Program-made: the position numbers and the translations under genes
The notes under the pieces: generated by a model
Database searches by the model: none
Seen by the model: the letters and a program-made list of their open reading frames with translations, nothing else
What the model was told of the DNA's origin: nothing
Shown here: in pieces, positions 54,984-63,226 of the stretch
Layout: the number at the start of each line of letters is the position of its first letter
How positions within the stretch are numbered: the stretch's first letter is position 1
Origin: Microcoleus sp. FACHB-672
GTDB lineage: Bacteria > Cyanobacteriota > Cyanobacteriia > Cyanobacteriales > Oscillatoriaceae
Assembly: GCF_014695725.1 (NCBI RefSeq)
Contig: NZ_JACJOU010000006.1
Location: forward strand, 1-64,000
Direction of reading: 5' to 3'
DNA length: 64,000 nt

Positions 54984-56438
54984 TTATCGGAGGCGATTCG
55001 CAGCTGCTTTCTGAGCGTAGGCGAGATTTTCCTGGTACTCAAGCGCTTTCTGCTGCGCCACTGCATAATTGGGACTAGATGCCGGCACTGCTTCCATCAA
55101 GGCACTCGCCTGTTGCCAATGACTGACAACCAAACTCCACTCATCCTGAGATTTAGCTGATTTAGAGAGTTTTACCGCATTCTGTGCCTTAGTCATTGCC
55201 ACTGGAAAAGGATCAAATTGAGGCATTTGGGGAGGCGCTTTCAACAGAATTTTAGAAGGGGTGGCAACAGCCGGCGCGTAGGGAACCGGCAAGGGAGCTT
55301 CACCAGGAATCGGTGTAGGCATCAGCGCTATTGGGTTAGATGGCACTTGGGCCGGCTTCTGGGACGCAACCTGCATCGTTTGTTTGGCTTCAGGCCATTT
55401 AGAAAATAAAGCAATTCCGGATGCCACCAACACCGCAAACAAACTCACCATTAGTCCTTTTGCCAGTTGTTTCGGCGTGAAATATCGCCGGATCAGGCAC
55501 TCAACTTGGTAAAGATAAGCCGCGATTGCAAACCAGATTACCACCCAAGGTCTGAGTGCGAACCCATCTTTCCCCGCCATGATTACGCCACGACCGCTGA
55601 CATCCCAAAAGTTTTCAACACTGTCAAAAATCTCCCATGCCCTGTATCCAAATTCACGTCCAATACAACTACTGACATCTTCATTCCCCGCACCTCCCAA
55701 GCTGCAATTTAAGACATAAAAACCAGCAATACTGTTTAAAATAACTAAAAAACATAGGGCGATGATAAATGTACCGTAAACGCCTTCCCACAAGCCTTTA
55801 AAATACGGAATTACTTTAGATAGATACGAAGGTTTCTCTGCTCGAACAGCCGCGCCGAAAAAATGATAATATAAACAAAAGCATAAAGTGGGTAATAAAA
55901 CCCAATATCCCGCAAAAATAACCAAAACATCATGACTGCTAATCAGGGCAGTTGAGGTAACAATGTTTAACCTAAACACCATTAAACTGGTGAGAGGAAA
56001 CGCAATTAAAAGTAACCCCAACGCTCTCAACCAAGAAATTGGATAGGGAAACCATGCCGGCCATCTTTTTTTACTGTGTTTGAGCGAGTTTTCCTCATCT
56101 GCTTTCAAATCTCCGCTTGTCGGGTAAAAACTTTCATCATCCTGAGGTTTCAAAACAATTAATTCCGCCCAAGCCGGAGAATCGTCCCCAATCTTTCTTC
56201 CATAAATTTCGATAAAATCAACAAATTGGATTTGCCATTCTACCATCGTTTTACGAATGAACTCGATAGATGAATCTGGGTCGGGAACTTGATCGGATTC
56301 CAGCATTACTAATAAGCAATTATCCTTCAAAGCTGCCCTTGCCGTAATGCCGGTGTCATGAAGAAGATAATTGATGAGAGAGGCGATGGCTTCTGCATTC
56401 CCCTGATCGGGAAGTTCTACAGAATTAAAATTCGTCAT
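54984..56438 (-). CDS. Membrane protein with an N-terminal module shared with the DUF1574 protein
   Basis: 484 residues. An alpha/beta module of about 85 residues (about 15-105; GITARAALKDNCLLVMLES, FVDFIEIYGRKIGDDSPAWAEL) matches the repeated module of the 1121-residue protein at 48680. About five membrane helices follow (about 135-355), then a Pro/Ala-rich linker. The C-terminal helical hairpin reads WSLVVSHWQQASALMEAVP and SPNYAVAQQKALEYQENLAYA, a TPR-like motif frequent in cyanobacteria. Function unknown; the shared module is the only clue. Confidence 0.75.
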   Translation of the reverse strand: MTNFNSVELPDQGNAEAIASLINYLLHDTGITARAALKDNCLLVMLESDQVPDPDSSIEFIRKTMVEWQIQFVDFIEIYGRKIGDDSPAWAELIVLKPQDDESFYPTSGDLKADEENSLKHSKKRWPAWFPYPISWLRALGLLLIAFPLTSLMVFRLNIVTSTALISSHDVLVIFAGYWVLLPTLCFCLYYHFFGAAVRAEKPSYLSKVIPYFKGLWEGVYGTFIIALCFLVILNSIAGFYVLNCSLGGAGNEDVSSCIGREFGYRAWEIFDSVENFWDVSGRGVIMAGKDGFALRPWVVIWFAIAAYLYQVECLIRRYFTPKQLAKGLMVSLFAVLVASGIALFSKWPEAKQTMQVASQKPAQVPSNPIALMPTPIPGEAPLPVPYAPAVATPSKILLKAPPQMPQFDPFPVAMTKAQNAVKLSKSAKSQDEWSLVVSHWQQASALMEAVPASSPNYAVAQQKALEYQENLAYAQKAAANRLR

Positions 56439-56778
56439 AGTGACTAGCAGAATTTTTCATCAAGAACATTATTACGACTCAAAAGCACAAATATTTTTCT
56501 TTAAACAGACAGACAATCCGTGTAAAACTCATAAAAAGCACTGGAGTCACAGCAAACCGGCCTTCTGGATCGGTGTTGAGTTTCTCACCTCCGGAATAGG
56601 AAAACCGAATGAAAGTCTTCAGATAAGCCGTCCGTTCGCTTAATTGCCACTAAATAATAAAACTTAACCGGACTTCCTCAACACCTCACCGGCATCCAAA
56701 GATTCTGTCGGCCACGGTTAGAGTCAGTCATTTATGGTAAGAGGTCATAAGTCAAGAGTAAAGAATAACTGACAAACG
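56439..56778. other. Spacer of about 340 bases without a recognised gene
   Basis: Divergent spacer; it must contain promoters for both neighbours. I see no convincing coding frame, repeat or RNA gene. Confidence 0.5.
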
Positions 56779-57672
56779 ATGCAAAACACTGAAAACTTTA
56801 CCCCACAACTGACCGCTGACGGTTCATTCACCTTTTTCTCAGCAGAATTTGGCCAAACTTTTCACTCGCATTTTGGAGCACGGCAAGAAGCTGAACTTAA
56901 ATTCACACAACCGCTACAGCTTGCCCATAAAGCCCGACAACCCGTGCTGCGGTTGCTGGATATTTGTTACGGACTCGGCTATAACACCGCCGCGGCTTTA
57001 GCCACAATTTGGGCAGTCAATCCCGACTGTCGCATTGAATGGATCGGACTGGAATTAACCCCCGCTGCGCCTCAAGCTGCAATCTCACAGAATCTGCTCA
57101 ACCAATGGCCGACACCTATTCCTCAACTTTTAACCCAACTGGCTGCATCTTGCCAAATTGAAACAGACCGTTTGCAAGCGCAACTGCTGATCGGCGACGC
57201 CCGACAAACGATCCAGCAGGTATGTAGGTCCGGTTTCCCAGCGGATGCGGTTTTCCTTGATCCCTTCTCCCCACCCAGTTGCCCTCAGTTGTGGACTGTG
57301 GAATTTTTAAGTTTGGTAGCAAACTGCCTCCACCCCCTCGGCCTGATCGCAACTTATTCGTGCTCAGCCGCCGTTCGCAGCGCTTTAATCAGCGCCGCGT
57401 TGCAAATCGCCTCAACTTCGCCGGTAGGCCGGCGCTCACCCGGTACAGTGGCTTGGAAAAATGATAGAGATCACGAACCCAATACTTCCGCAGATTTACT
57501 GAGTTTGTCTCAACAAGAGCGGGAACACTTGCAAACTCGTGCCGCGATCCCCTACCGCGATCCCCATCTGCATGACTGTGCTGCAACTATTATCGGGCGG
57601 CGTCAAATTGAACAGCAGGCATCTTCCCTAGAACCCACATCCCATTGGAAAAAGCGCTGGTCTATTTCCTGA
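56779..57672 (+). CDS. mnmD: MnmD-like tRNA wobble-uridine methyltransferase
   Basis: 297 residues. Stand-alone version of the methyltransferase half of MnmC, which methylates 5-aminomethyl-2-thiouridine at tRNA position 34. The SAM motif LLDICYGLGYNTAAAL is typical, and VFLDPFSPPSCPQLWTVEFL is the conserved catalytic DPFxP segment. YSCSAAVRSALISA closes the fold. The FAD oxidase half of MnmC is absent, as usual in cyanobacteria and plants. Confidence 0.88.
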   Translation: MQNTENFTPQLTADGSFTFFSAEFGQTFHSHFGARQEAELKFTQPLQLAHKARQPVLRLLDICYGLGYNTAAALATIWAVNPDCRIEWIGLELTPAAPQAAISQNLLNQWPTPIPQLLTQLAASCQIETDRLQAQLLIGDARQTIQQVCRSGFPADAVFLDPFSPPSCPQLWTVEFLSLVANCLHPLGLIATYSCSAAVRSALISAALQIASTSPVGRRSPGTVAWKNDRDHEPNTSADLLSLSQQEREHLQTRAAIPYRDPHLHDCAATIIGRRQIEQQASSLEPTSHWKKRWSIS

Positions 57673-57697
57673 GTTTCTTTGAGAAACTAGAATTTAT
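57672..57697 (+). terminator. Likely terminator after mnmD
   Basis: AGTTTCT-TTG-AGAAACT (57672-57688) is a perfect 7-bp hairpin directly over the stop codon, followed by AGAATTTATTTTG. Confidence 0.6.
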
Positions 57698-58009
57698 TTT
57701 GTATAAATGTAACAAAAGTTTAAAAAAACGGGCACCGAAGTCAGCTGTTGTGCGAATTTAGAAGAAAGAAACTAATCATTTACTCGGTTTCGCCCTCGGC
57801 TGGCCATGTGTTAAATACAAAAATTAATGGAGCTGTTCAAAATAACTTAGAGGGGGAGCAGATCTACGTGGAAAGCCTGATTTCTACACAATGATAATTA
57901 AAGATAATATCAGAAGAGTAGAAGCTGGCTTTTAGATAGAATGATCCTATTAGTTTCGCTTCTTATGTATCAAGTACGTCTGTAAGTTCCTACAGCAAGG
58001 TGTGCGAGC
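57698..58009. other. Upstream region of the HD-GYP regulator
   Basis: About 310 A/T-rich bases. No supported coding frame or RNA gene is seen; it must contain the promoter of the next gene. Confidence 0.5.
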
Positions 58010-59041
58010 GTGAGCTTCCTAGATTTTGAACCGCCAAAAGTTCTCGTTGTTGACGATCATCCAGCTAGCCGTATGACAGCGGTGGCACTGCTTTCTGTAG
58101 AAGGCTACGATGTCTTTGAAGCAGAAAGTGGGCCAGCAGCGATTAAGTGCGTCAGCCAGACTAATCTCGATCTGATTCTGCTGGATGTGATGATGCCAGG
58201 GATGGACGGGTTTGAGGTGTGCCGGTGTCTCAAGCAGGATGAGCAGACGCGTCTCATCCCCGTCATTTTTATCACCGCCCTTAATGATCGGCGATCGCGG
58301 ATCAAAGGAATTGAAGCCGGCGGCGATGACTTCCTCACCAAACCCTTCGATCACCTAGAACTCACCGCCCGCGTCAAATCATTGGTACGCCAAAAGCGTC
58401 TCAATGAAGATTTAGACCATGCAGAACAAGTGCTTTTCTCCATCGCCCGCGCCGTGGAAAGCCGAGATCCGAACACCGGCGATCACTGCGAACGGCTGAT
58501 CGATTTGGGCAAAGAGTTTGGGGAATTTCTTAACCTGTCCCGTCCTGAGCTGCGGGATTTGATGTGGGGCGGCTATCTCCACGATATCGGAAAAGTGGGA
58601 ATTCCTGACGCCGTGCTGCTCAAAAAGGGTCCATTTACCGATGAAGAGCGGGAGATCATGAACCAGCACGTCCTCATCGGTGAGAAAATCTGCAAGCCCC
58701 TGCGGACGATGCGTGGTGTTCTGCCCATCATTAAATACCATCATGAGCGGTGGGACGGTTCCGGCTATCCAGAAGGCTTGGTTGCAGATGAGATTCCTTT
58801 GCTCTCACAGGTATTTCAACTCATTGACATTTACGATGCTCTCACAAGCGAACGTCCCTATAAACGAGCTTTCACGCCGACAGAAGCCCTAGAAATTATC
58901 GCCCAGGAAACGAACAAAGGCTGGCGGAATCCTGAGTTGGTTATGCAGTTTCAGGAATTTATTGTGACGCTGCTAGGAAAAAGTAATGTGAAAATACAGA
59001 CGATGGAAGTGCTTCAAGCCAGCGCTTCGTCGGTGTTATAA
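58010..59041 (+). CDS. Response regulator with HD-GYP phosphodiesterase output
   Basis: 343 residues from GTG 58010 (AAGG upstream). A receiver domain (about 10-125) with acidic DD at 15-16 and phospho-acceptor D59 in LILLDVMMPG is followed by an HD-GYP domain (about 140-330). This has the HD pair in GYLHDIGKVGIP, the HHERWDGSGYPEGL motif that gives the family its name, and DIYDALTSERPYKRAF. Complete motifs argue for an active c-di-GMP phosphodiesterase. The partner kinase is unknown. Confidence 0.93.
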   Translation: MSFLDFEPPKVLVVDDHPASRMTAVALLSVEGYDVFEAESGPAAIKCVSQTNLDLILLDVMMPGMDGFEVCRCLKQDEQTRLIPVIFITALNDRRSRIKGIEAGGDDFLTKPFDHLELTARVKSLVRQKRLNEDLDHAEQVLFSIARAVESRDPNTGDHCERLIDLGKEFGEFLNLSRPELRDLMWGGYLHDIGKVGIPDAVLLKKGPFTDEEREIMNQHVLIGEKICKPLRTMRGVLPIIKYHHERWDGSGYPEGLVADEIPLLSQVFQLIDIYDALTSERPYKRAFTPTEALEIIAQETNKGWRNPELVMQFQEFIVTLLGKSNVKIQTMEVLQASASSVL

Positions 59042-59199
59042 GGCAGGAGTGACGCTAGGAATATAAGAGAATCTGGCAATCTAGCATCTAAAATTGAGAA
59101 TCTACAATTGCCTCATTCCTGGTTAACTTCAGGGAAAAGCCGGCAGGATAGGGGCTGTTGCAGGGTATACTCCATTGGGAGAAACTGGCTCAGAAACGA

Positions 59200-60573
59200 A
59201 TGGTAGCAGTAGCAATTTTAGCGGCTGGACGCGGAACGCGGATGAAATCAGATTTGCCTAAGGTCTTACACTCTTTAGGCGGGCGATCACTTGTCGAACG
59301 AGTTCTTAACAGCTGTTTCTCAATACAGCCATCCAGGCGCATCGTGATCGTTGGATATCGGGGAGATTTAGTAAGAGAATCCCTGCAATCGGATACAGAT
59401 GTGGAGTTTGTTGAGCAAACACAGCAGTTGGGAACCGGCCATGCTGTTCAGCAAATTTTGCCTCATCTAGAAGGATTTGAAGGTAATTTACTGGTTTTGA
59501 ATGGGGATGTGCCTCTGCTGAGGCCACAAACTATTAAAATGCTGCTGCAGACGCACACAGAAAACGGCAACGCAGCGACGATTCTCACAGCGCATCTGCC
59601 GAATCCGAAAGGCTACGGGCGGGTGTTTTGTGATGGTCAAAATCTGCTCAAACAAATTGTGGAGGATCGGGACTGCACCCCTGCACAAAAGCAAAATCGC
59701 CGCATCAATGCCGGCGTTTACTGCTTCCACTGGCCCTCTTTGGCAGAAGTGCTGCCGCGTCTGAAGGCGGAAAATGACCAGCAGGAATATTATCTGACGG
59801 ATGCGGTTAATTATCTAGAGCCGGTGATGGCGGTGGATGTTGAGGATTATCAGGAAATTCTCGGAATCAATGACCGCAAGCAGTTGGCCACAGCTTATCA
59901 GATATTGCAGACACGGGTGAAGGATGATTGGATGGCTGCCGGTGTGACGCTGATCGACCCGGACAGCATCACGATTGACGATACTGTGCAGTTAGAACCG
60001 GATGTGGTGATTGAACCGCAAACCCATCTGCGTGGCCAAACCGTTATTCAAGCCGGCAGCCGCATCGGGCCAGGTAGTTTAATTGAAAACAGCCAGTTGG
60101 GTGAAAAGGTTACCGTATTTTACTCGGTCGTGACAGATAGCGTGGTGGCCGCCGGCACGCGAATTGGCCCCTATGCACATCTGCGCGGTCATGTCAATGT
60201 CGGCACCGGCTGCCGGATCGGAAATTTTGTGGAGATGAAAAATACGACCCTCGGCGATAAAACCAACGTCGCTCATTTATCCTATCTAGGCGATGCCACA
60301 CTAGGAAATCGGGTGAATATCGGTGCCGGCACAATTACTGCCAACTACGACGGCGTGAACAAACACCCAACCCACATTGGCTCGAACACCAAGGTTGGTT
60401 CTAACAGCGTTCTTGTCGCGCCGGTGACGCTCGGAGAAGATGTTACCGTGGCTGCCGGTTCTGTGGTGACGGAAGACGTGCCCAAAGATTGTTTGGTAAT
60501 TGCACGTTCTCGCCAATCTGTTAAGCATGGGTGGCGGATAAAATCTCAGAAAGATGAAACCGCAGGTGGCTAG
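59200..60573 (+). CDS. glmU: Bifunctional GlmU: N-acetylglucosamine-1-phosphate uridylyltransferase / glucosamine-1-phosphate acetyltransferase
   Basis: 457 residues. Makes UDP-N-acetylglucosamine for peptidoglycan and polysaccharide. The N-terminal nucleotidyltransferase has [18 protein letters not shown] (7-24) and [13 protein letters not shown]. The C-terminal left-handed beta helix has repeated hexapeptides ([27 protein letters not shown]) with the acetyltransferase site. ATG 59200 gives the conserved [10 protein letters not shown] start; a TTG 14 codons earlier is unlikely. Confidence 0.95.
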   Translation: MVAVAILAAGRGTRMKSDLPKVLHSLGGRSLVERVLNSCFSIQPSRRIVIVGYRGDLVRESLQSDTDVEFVEQTQQLGTGHAVQQILPHLEGFEGNLLVLNGDVPLLRPQTIKMLLQTHTENGNAATILTAHLPNPKGYGRVFCDGQNLLKQIVEDRDCTPAQKQNRRINAGVYCFHWPSLAEVLPRLKAENDQQEYYLTDAVNYLEPVMAVDVEDYQEILGINDRKQLATAYQILQTRVKDDWMAAGVTLIDPDSITIDDTVQLEPDVVIEPQTHLRGQTVIQAGSRIGPGSLIENSQLGEKVTVFYSVVTDSVVAAGTRIGPYAHLRGHVNVGTGCRIGNFVEMKNTTLGDKTNVAHLSYLGDATLGNRVNIGAGTITANYDGVNKHPTHIGSNTKVGSNSVLVAPVTLGEDVTVAAGSVVTEDVPKDCLVIARSRQSVKHGWRIKSQKDETAGG

Positions 60574-60766
60574 CTATTTTGGGAGATGGAGATGAGGTTG
60601 CCCTAGAGAAAGCAGCCTTACAAACATTTGAAGGGCGTTGCTGGATTGGCAAGAGATTTTTCTCAGGCAATGGCGTGGTTAAAACCCGATCAAGGGTAAA
60701 GACTTTCGGGTAAAAAAAATTGTCCCACCTACCGAATTCCTAACCTCTTCTTAACCGAAAAAATTT

Positions 60767-60807
60767 GAGTTTTGAATTTTGAGTGAGGCAGCTTGAATTC
60801 AAAACTC
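60767..60807 (-). terminator. Hairpin/terminator built from the GAGTTTT heptamer repeat
   Basis: GAGTTTTGAATT (60767-60778) pairs perfectly with AATTCAAAACTC (60796-60807). On the minus strand a T-rich tail (AAATTTTTTCGG) follows, so it can end transcription of the peptidase gene. 60574-60766 shows no gene. Confidence 0.7.
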
Positions 60808-60824
60808 AGATTTTAATCAGACGT

Positions 60825-61781
60825 TTACAACCCGCCACTTTCAACGCCCTCACTCAAATCGAGGGTGTCGCCCATTTGATTGCCGGTGTGATAAGCAGCT
60901 AACAAAACTTCGCTAGTTTTACCCCAACCGATCGCCCCATTTGCATCGAGTCCAATTGCACCAAAATCGCGTTTGCTGACACCGGCTTCTGTAAACGAAC
61001 GCTCAAATGCTTCTACCAAAGATAAACCATCGGTTACACGCACTACAATTCGTGCAGCCAAACACTCATCAATAATATCTTCACCAATGCCGGTGCAGCT
61101 GATCGCCGCTTTCGCTGTTGCGTAATTCCCTGCCGGCATTGCGGAATCACTTACCCGTCCGATCCGTTCAAAACCTTTACCGCCTGTCGAAGTGCCGGCT
61201 GCTAAACACCCTTGGCTATCGAGCGCCACTACGCCAATTGTCCCGTAGCCGGCGTTGCTGTCCTCGACCAACTCGTTTTCAGCCACCACCCCAGCCGCTT
61301 CGCGAACAAAGTTTTCTTGACGTTCCTGCATCCACTCCTGCAACCGAATCTCAGTTAGAGGATTGTATAGAGGAACTTGCAACTCCCGCAAAAGTTCTGC
61401 CGCCCCAAAATCTGACAACACCCGATCCGCCGAACCCTGTAAAAATTCGGCAAGCTCAATGGGATGCTGCACACGCGACACATTGATCACACCGCTAAAT
61501 CGTTGCGCTGAACCATCCATAAGCGAAGCGCTCATGCGGATCTGACCGTCTGATTGCAGTACAGAACCCGTGCCGGCATTAAAGCGCGGATCGTCCTCTA
61601 ACAAGTGGCAGCCCCGAATCACTGCGTCCTTAGCAGCTGCTCCCGCTAACAGCAGCCCATAGATCTCTTCTACCACTTTGTAGAGAGACTTCCGCACTGC
61701 ATCTGCCCCGCCTTTTCCTTTCAAGGAACTGCCGGCACCACCGTGGATAATTAGTTTAGGTTGTACTTTGTGAATAGTCAT
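60825..61781 (-). CDS. Isoaspartyl peptidase / plant-type L-asparaginase
   Basis: 318-residue Ntn-hydrolase precursor that self-cleaves before a threonine. The cleavage/nucleophile site is NAGYGTIGVVAL (Thr about 177). GTGSVLQSDGQIRMSASLMDG and AAGTSTGG are conserved substrate-binding segments. IIHGGAGS is the N-terminal family motif. It removes isoaspartyl residues from damaged peptides and hydrolyses asparagine. Linker residues near 155-175 are the normal variable part removed after cleavage. Confidence 0.92.
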   Translation of the reverse strand: MTIHKVQPKLIIHGGAGSSLKGKGGADAVRKSLYKVVEEIYGLLLAGAAAKDAVIRGCHLLEDDPRFNAGTGSVLQSDGQIRMSASLMDGSAQRFSGVINVSRVQHPIELAEFLQGSADRVLSDFGAAELLRELQVPLYNPLTEIRLQEWMQERQENFVREAAGVVAENELVEDSNAGYGTIGVVALDSQGCLAAGTSTGGKGFERIGRVSDSAMPAGNYATAKAAISCTGIGEDIIDECLAARIVVRVTDGLSLVEAFERSFTEAGVSKRDFGAIGLDANGAIGWGKTSEVLLAAYHTGNQMGDTLDLSEGVESGGL

Positions 61782-61838
61782 TTGTCAGTTGTCAGTTGTC
61801 AGTTGAAAATAGAGAATGCATCAGCTTTCTTCCATTCT

Positions 61839-62006
61839 CTATTCTTTCGTCTCCAGTCCAGCCCCAGCGCGACGCCTGCGACAGCGTTCAGAGCAATATT
61901 TCACATCATCCCAGCAATCTGCCCATTTTTTACGCCATGTGAAGGGGCGTTGACATACGGGGCAAATTTTCGTGGGTAAGTCAGATTTAGAGCGTGCCCG
62001 TCCCAT
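61839..62006 (-). CDS. DUF2256 small zinc-ribbon-like protein
   Basis: 55 residues from ATG 62006. The sequence KICPVCQRPFTWRKKWADCW followed by VKYCSERCRRRR holds two CxxC-like cysteine groups (CPVC and CSERC) and the WRKKW core of DUF2256. A small metal-binding protein is likely; function is unknown. It lies just upstream of the peptidase gene on the same strand, about 57 bases apart. Confidence 0.85.
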   Translation of the reverse strand: MGRARSKSDLPTKICPVCQRPFTWRKKWADCWDDVKYCSERCRRRRAGAGLETKE

Positions 62007-62211
62007 GCTAATTTGACGATACAGTTCCTTTCAATTTTACGGAAAACTAGCTGGGAAAGCAGACACTCTAGAATATCCAAAATTTTGAATCAATATATGA
62101 AACAGAGAGCAAATAACTAGAAATAAAATTGCCTTGAATTATGCCACAATTTGGGGGCGAGGCTAGTAAATATTTTGAAGAATCAATAACGGACGCAATT
62201 TATTTGAATAA

Positions 62212-63105
62212 ATGCAACTTGACAGCAGTATCTTATTATCGAGAATTCGGATTGTATTAGTAGAGCCTGCCGGCCCGCTTAACGTCGGAGCGATCGCGCG
62301 AGTGATGAAAAATATGGGGCTGCAACAGCTCGTACTCGTCAATCCCCAGTGCGATCCCCTTGGAGAAGACGCCCGAAGAATGGCGGTTCACGCCGCAGAC
62401 ATCTTAGAATCATCCAGGCTTGTTGCCAGCCTGCCGGCAGCCCTGCAAGGATGCCAGCGAGCGATTGCTACAACCTCTCGCGAGCGATCCATTGCTCCCC
62501 CAGTCATGGAACACCCCCGCAGCGGTTTGCCTTGGTTGCTAGAGACACCGGCAGCCTTAATATTTGGCCCCGAAGACCGAGGGTTAAGCAACGAAGAATT
62601 AAAATATGCCCAGCGATTTGTGCGAATTCCTTCAACGGATATCTATCCCTCCTTAAACCTGGCTCAGGCAGTGGCGATTTGCTGTTACGAACTCTCCGAG
62701 AGTGCGCGATTGGAAGAAAAAAGACAGCAGGGGTTCGGGGAAGCACAAACGCAAAATAGCAACATCACCCAACCATCCTTCCCGCTCAATCCTGACTCCG
62801 CCCCCCTAGAGGCGCTGGAAGGGTACTATGAGCAACTAGAAGCCCTATTGCTCAAAATCGAATACCTCTACCCTCACACAGCAGCCAGCCGCATGGAAAA
62901 ATTCCGGTGCCTGTTTAACCGCGCCCAGCCTTCAGGATCTGAAGTGTCGATGTTACGGGGTATCCTTAGACAGGTTGAGTGGGCCTTATCCAACCACACG
63001 ATGGTTGATGGTACGCTAAAGGCGTCGCAAGACAAGCTTAGCGATTCTCCTAAGAACCCGCTAAACTTTGGCAAAGCCGGCCCGAAGGACAGGAGCCAAA
63101 CCTAA
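62212..63105 (+). CDS. TrmJ-like SPOUT RNA 2'-O-methyltransferase
   Basis: 297 residues. The SPOUT domain (about 1-165) begins IRIVLVEPAGPLNVGAIARVMKNMGL and contains LIFGPEDRGLSNEEL and the knot motif IPSTDIYPSLNLAQAVAICCYEL, typical of TrmJ-type enzymes that methylate tRNA position 32 ribose (or a related RNA). The C-terminal half is helical and variable. Target is inferred from family resemblance. Confidence 0.88.
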   Translation: MQLDSSILLSRIRIVLVEPAGPLNVGAIARVMKNMGLQQLVLVNPQCDPLGEDARRMAVHAADILESSRLVASLPAALQGCQRAIATTSRERSIAPPVMEHPRSGLPWLLETPAALIFGPEDRGLSNEELKYAQRFVRIPSTDIYPSLNLAQAVAICCYELSESARLEEKRQQGFGEAQTQNSNITQPSFPLNPDSAPLEALEGYYEQLEALLLKIEYLYPHTAASRMEKFRCLFNRAQPSGSEVSMLRGILRQVEWALSNHTMVDGTLKASQDKLSDSPKNPLNFGKAGPKDRSQT

Positions 63106-63158
63106 CGTGATCCTGGCTCAGCTTTTGCGGAAAAGGTACGCAAATAGGGTAGAAGTAA

Positions 63159-63197
63159 AGGCTGCTGTACAAACGCAACGGTGCGTGGGTGCAGCCT
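63159..63197 (+). other. Nested hairpin in the leader of the last gene
   Basis: AGGCTGC (63159-63165) pairs with GCAGCCT (63191-63197), and inside ACGCA-ACGG-TGCGT (63173-63186) forms a second perfect stem. It ends 17 bases before AAAGGAG, the ribosome binding site of the next gene. It may be a weak terminator of the methyltransferase gene or a 5' leader structure. Confidence 0.5.
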
Positions 63198-63226
63198 CTT
63201 ATTGATGAAATGTAAAGGAGTCTGGT

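Noticed and set aside
56440-56643. 67-codon plus-strand frame in the spacer before mnmD
   Set aside because: No recognisable motif, no ribosome binding site, and an unusual residue mix; treated as chance.
57698-58009. tRNA or structured RNA in the spacer before the HD-GYP gene
   Set aside because: No cloverleaf arms or T-loop GTTCRA sequence could be found.
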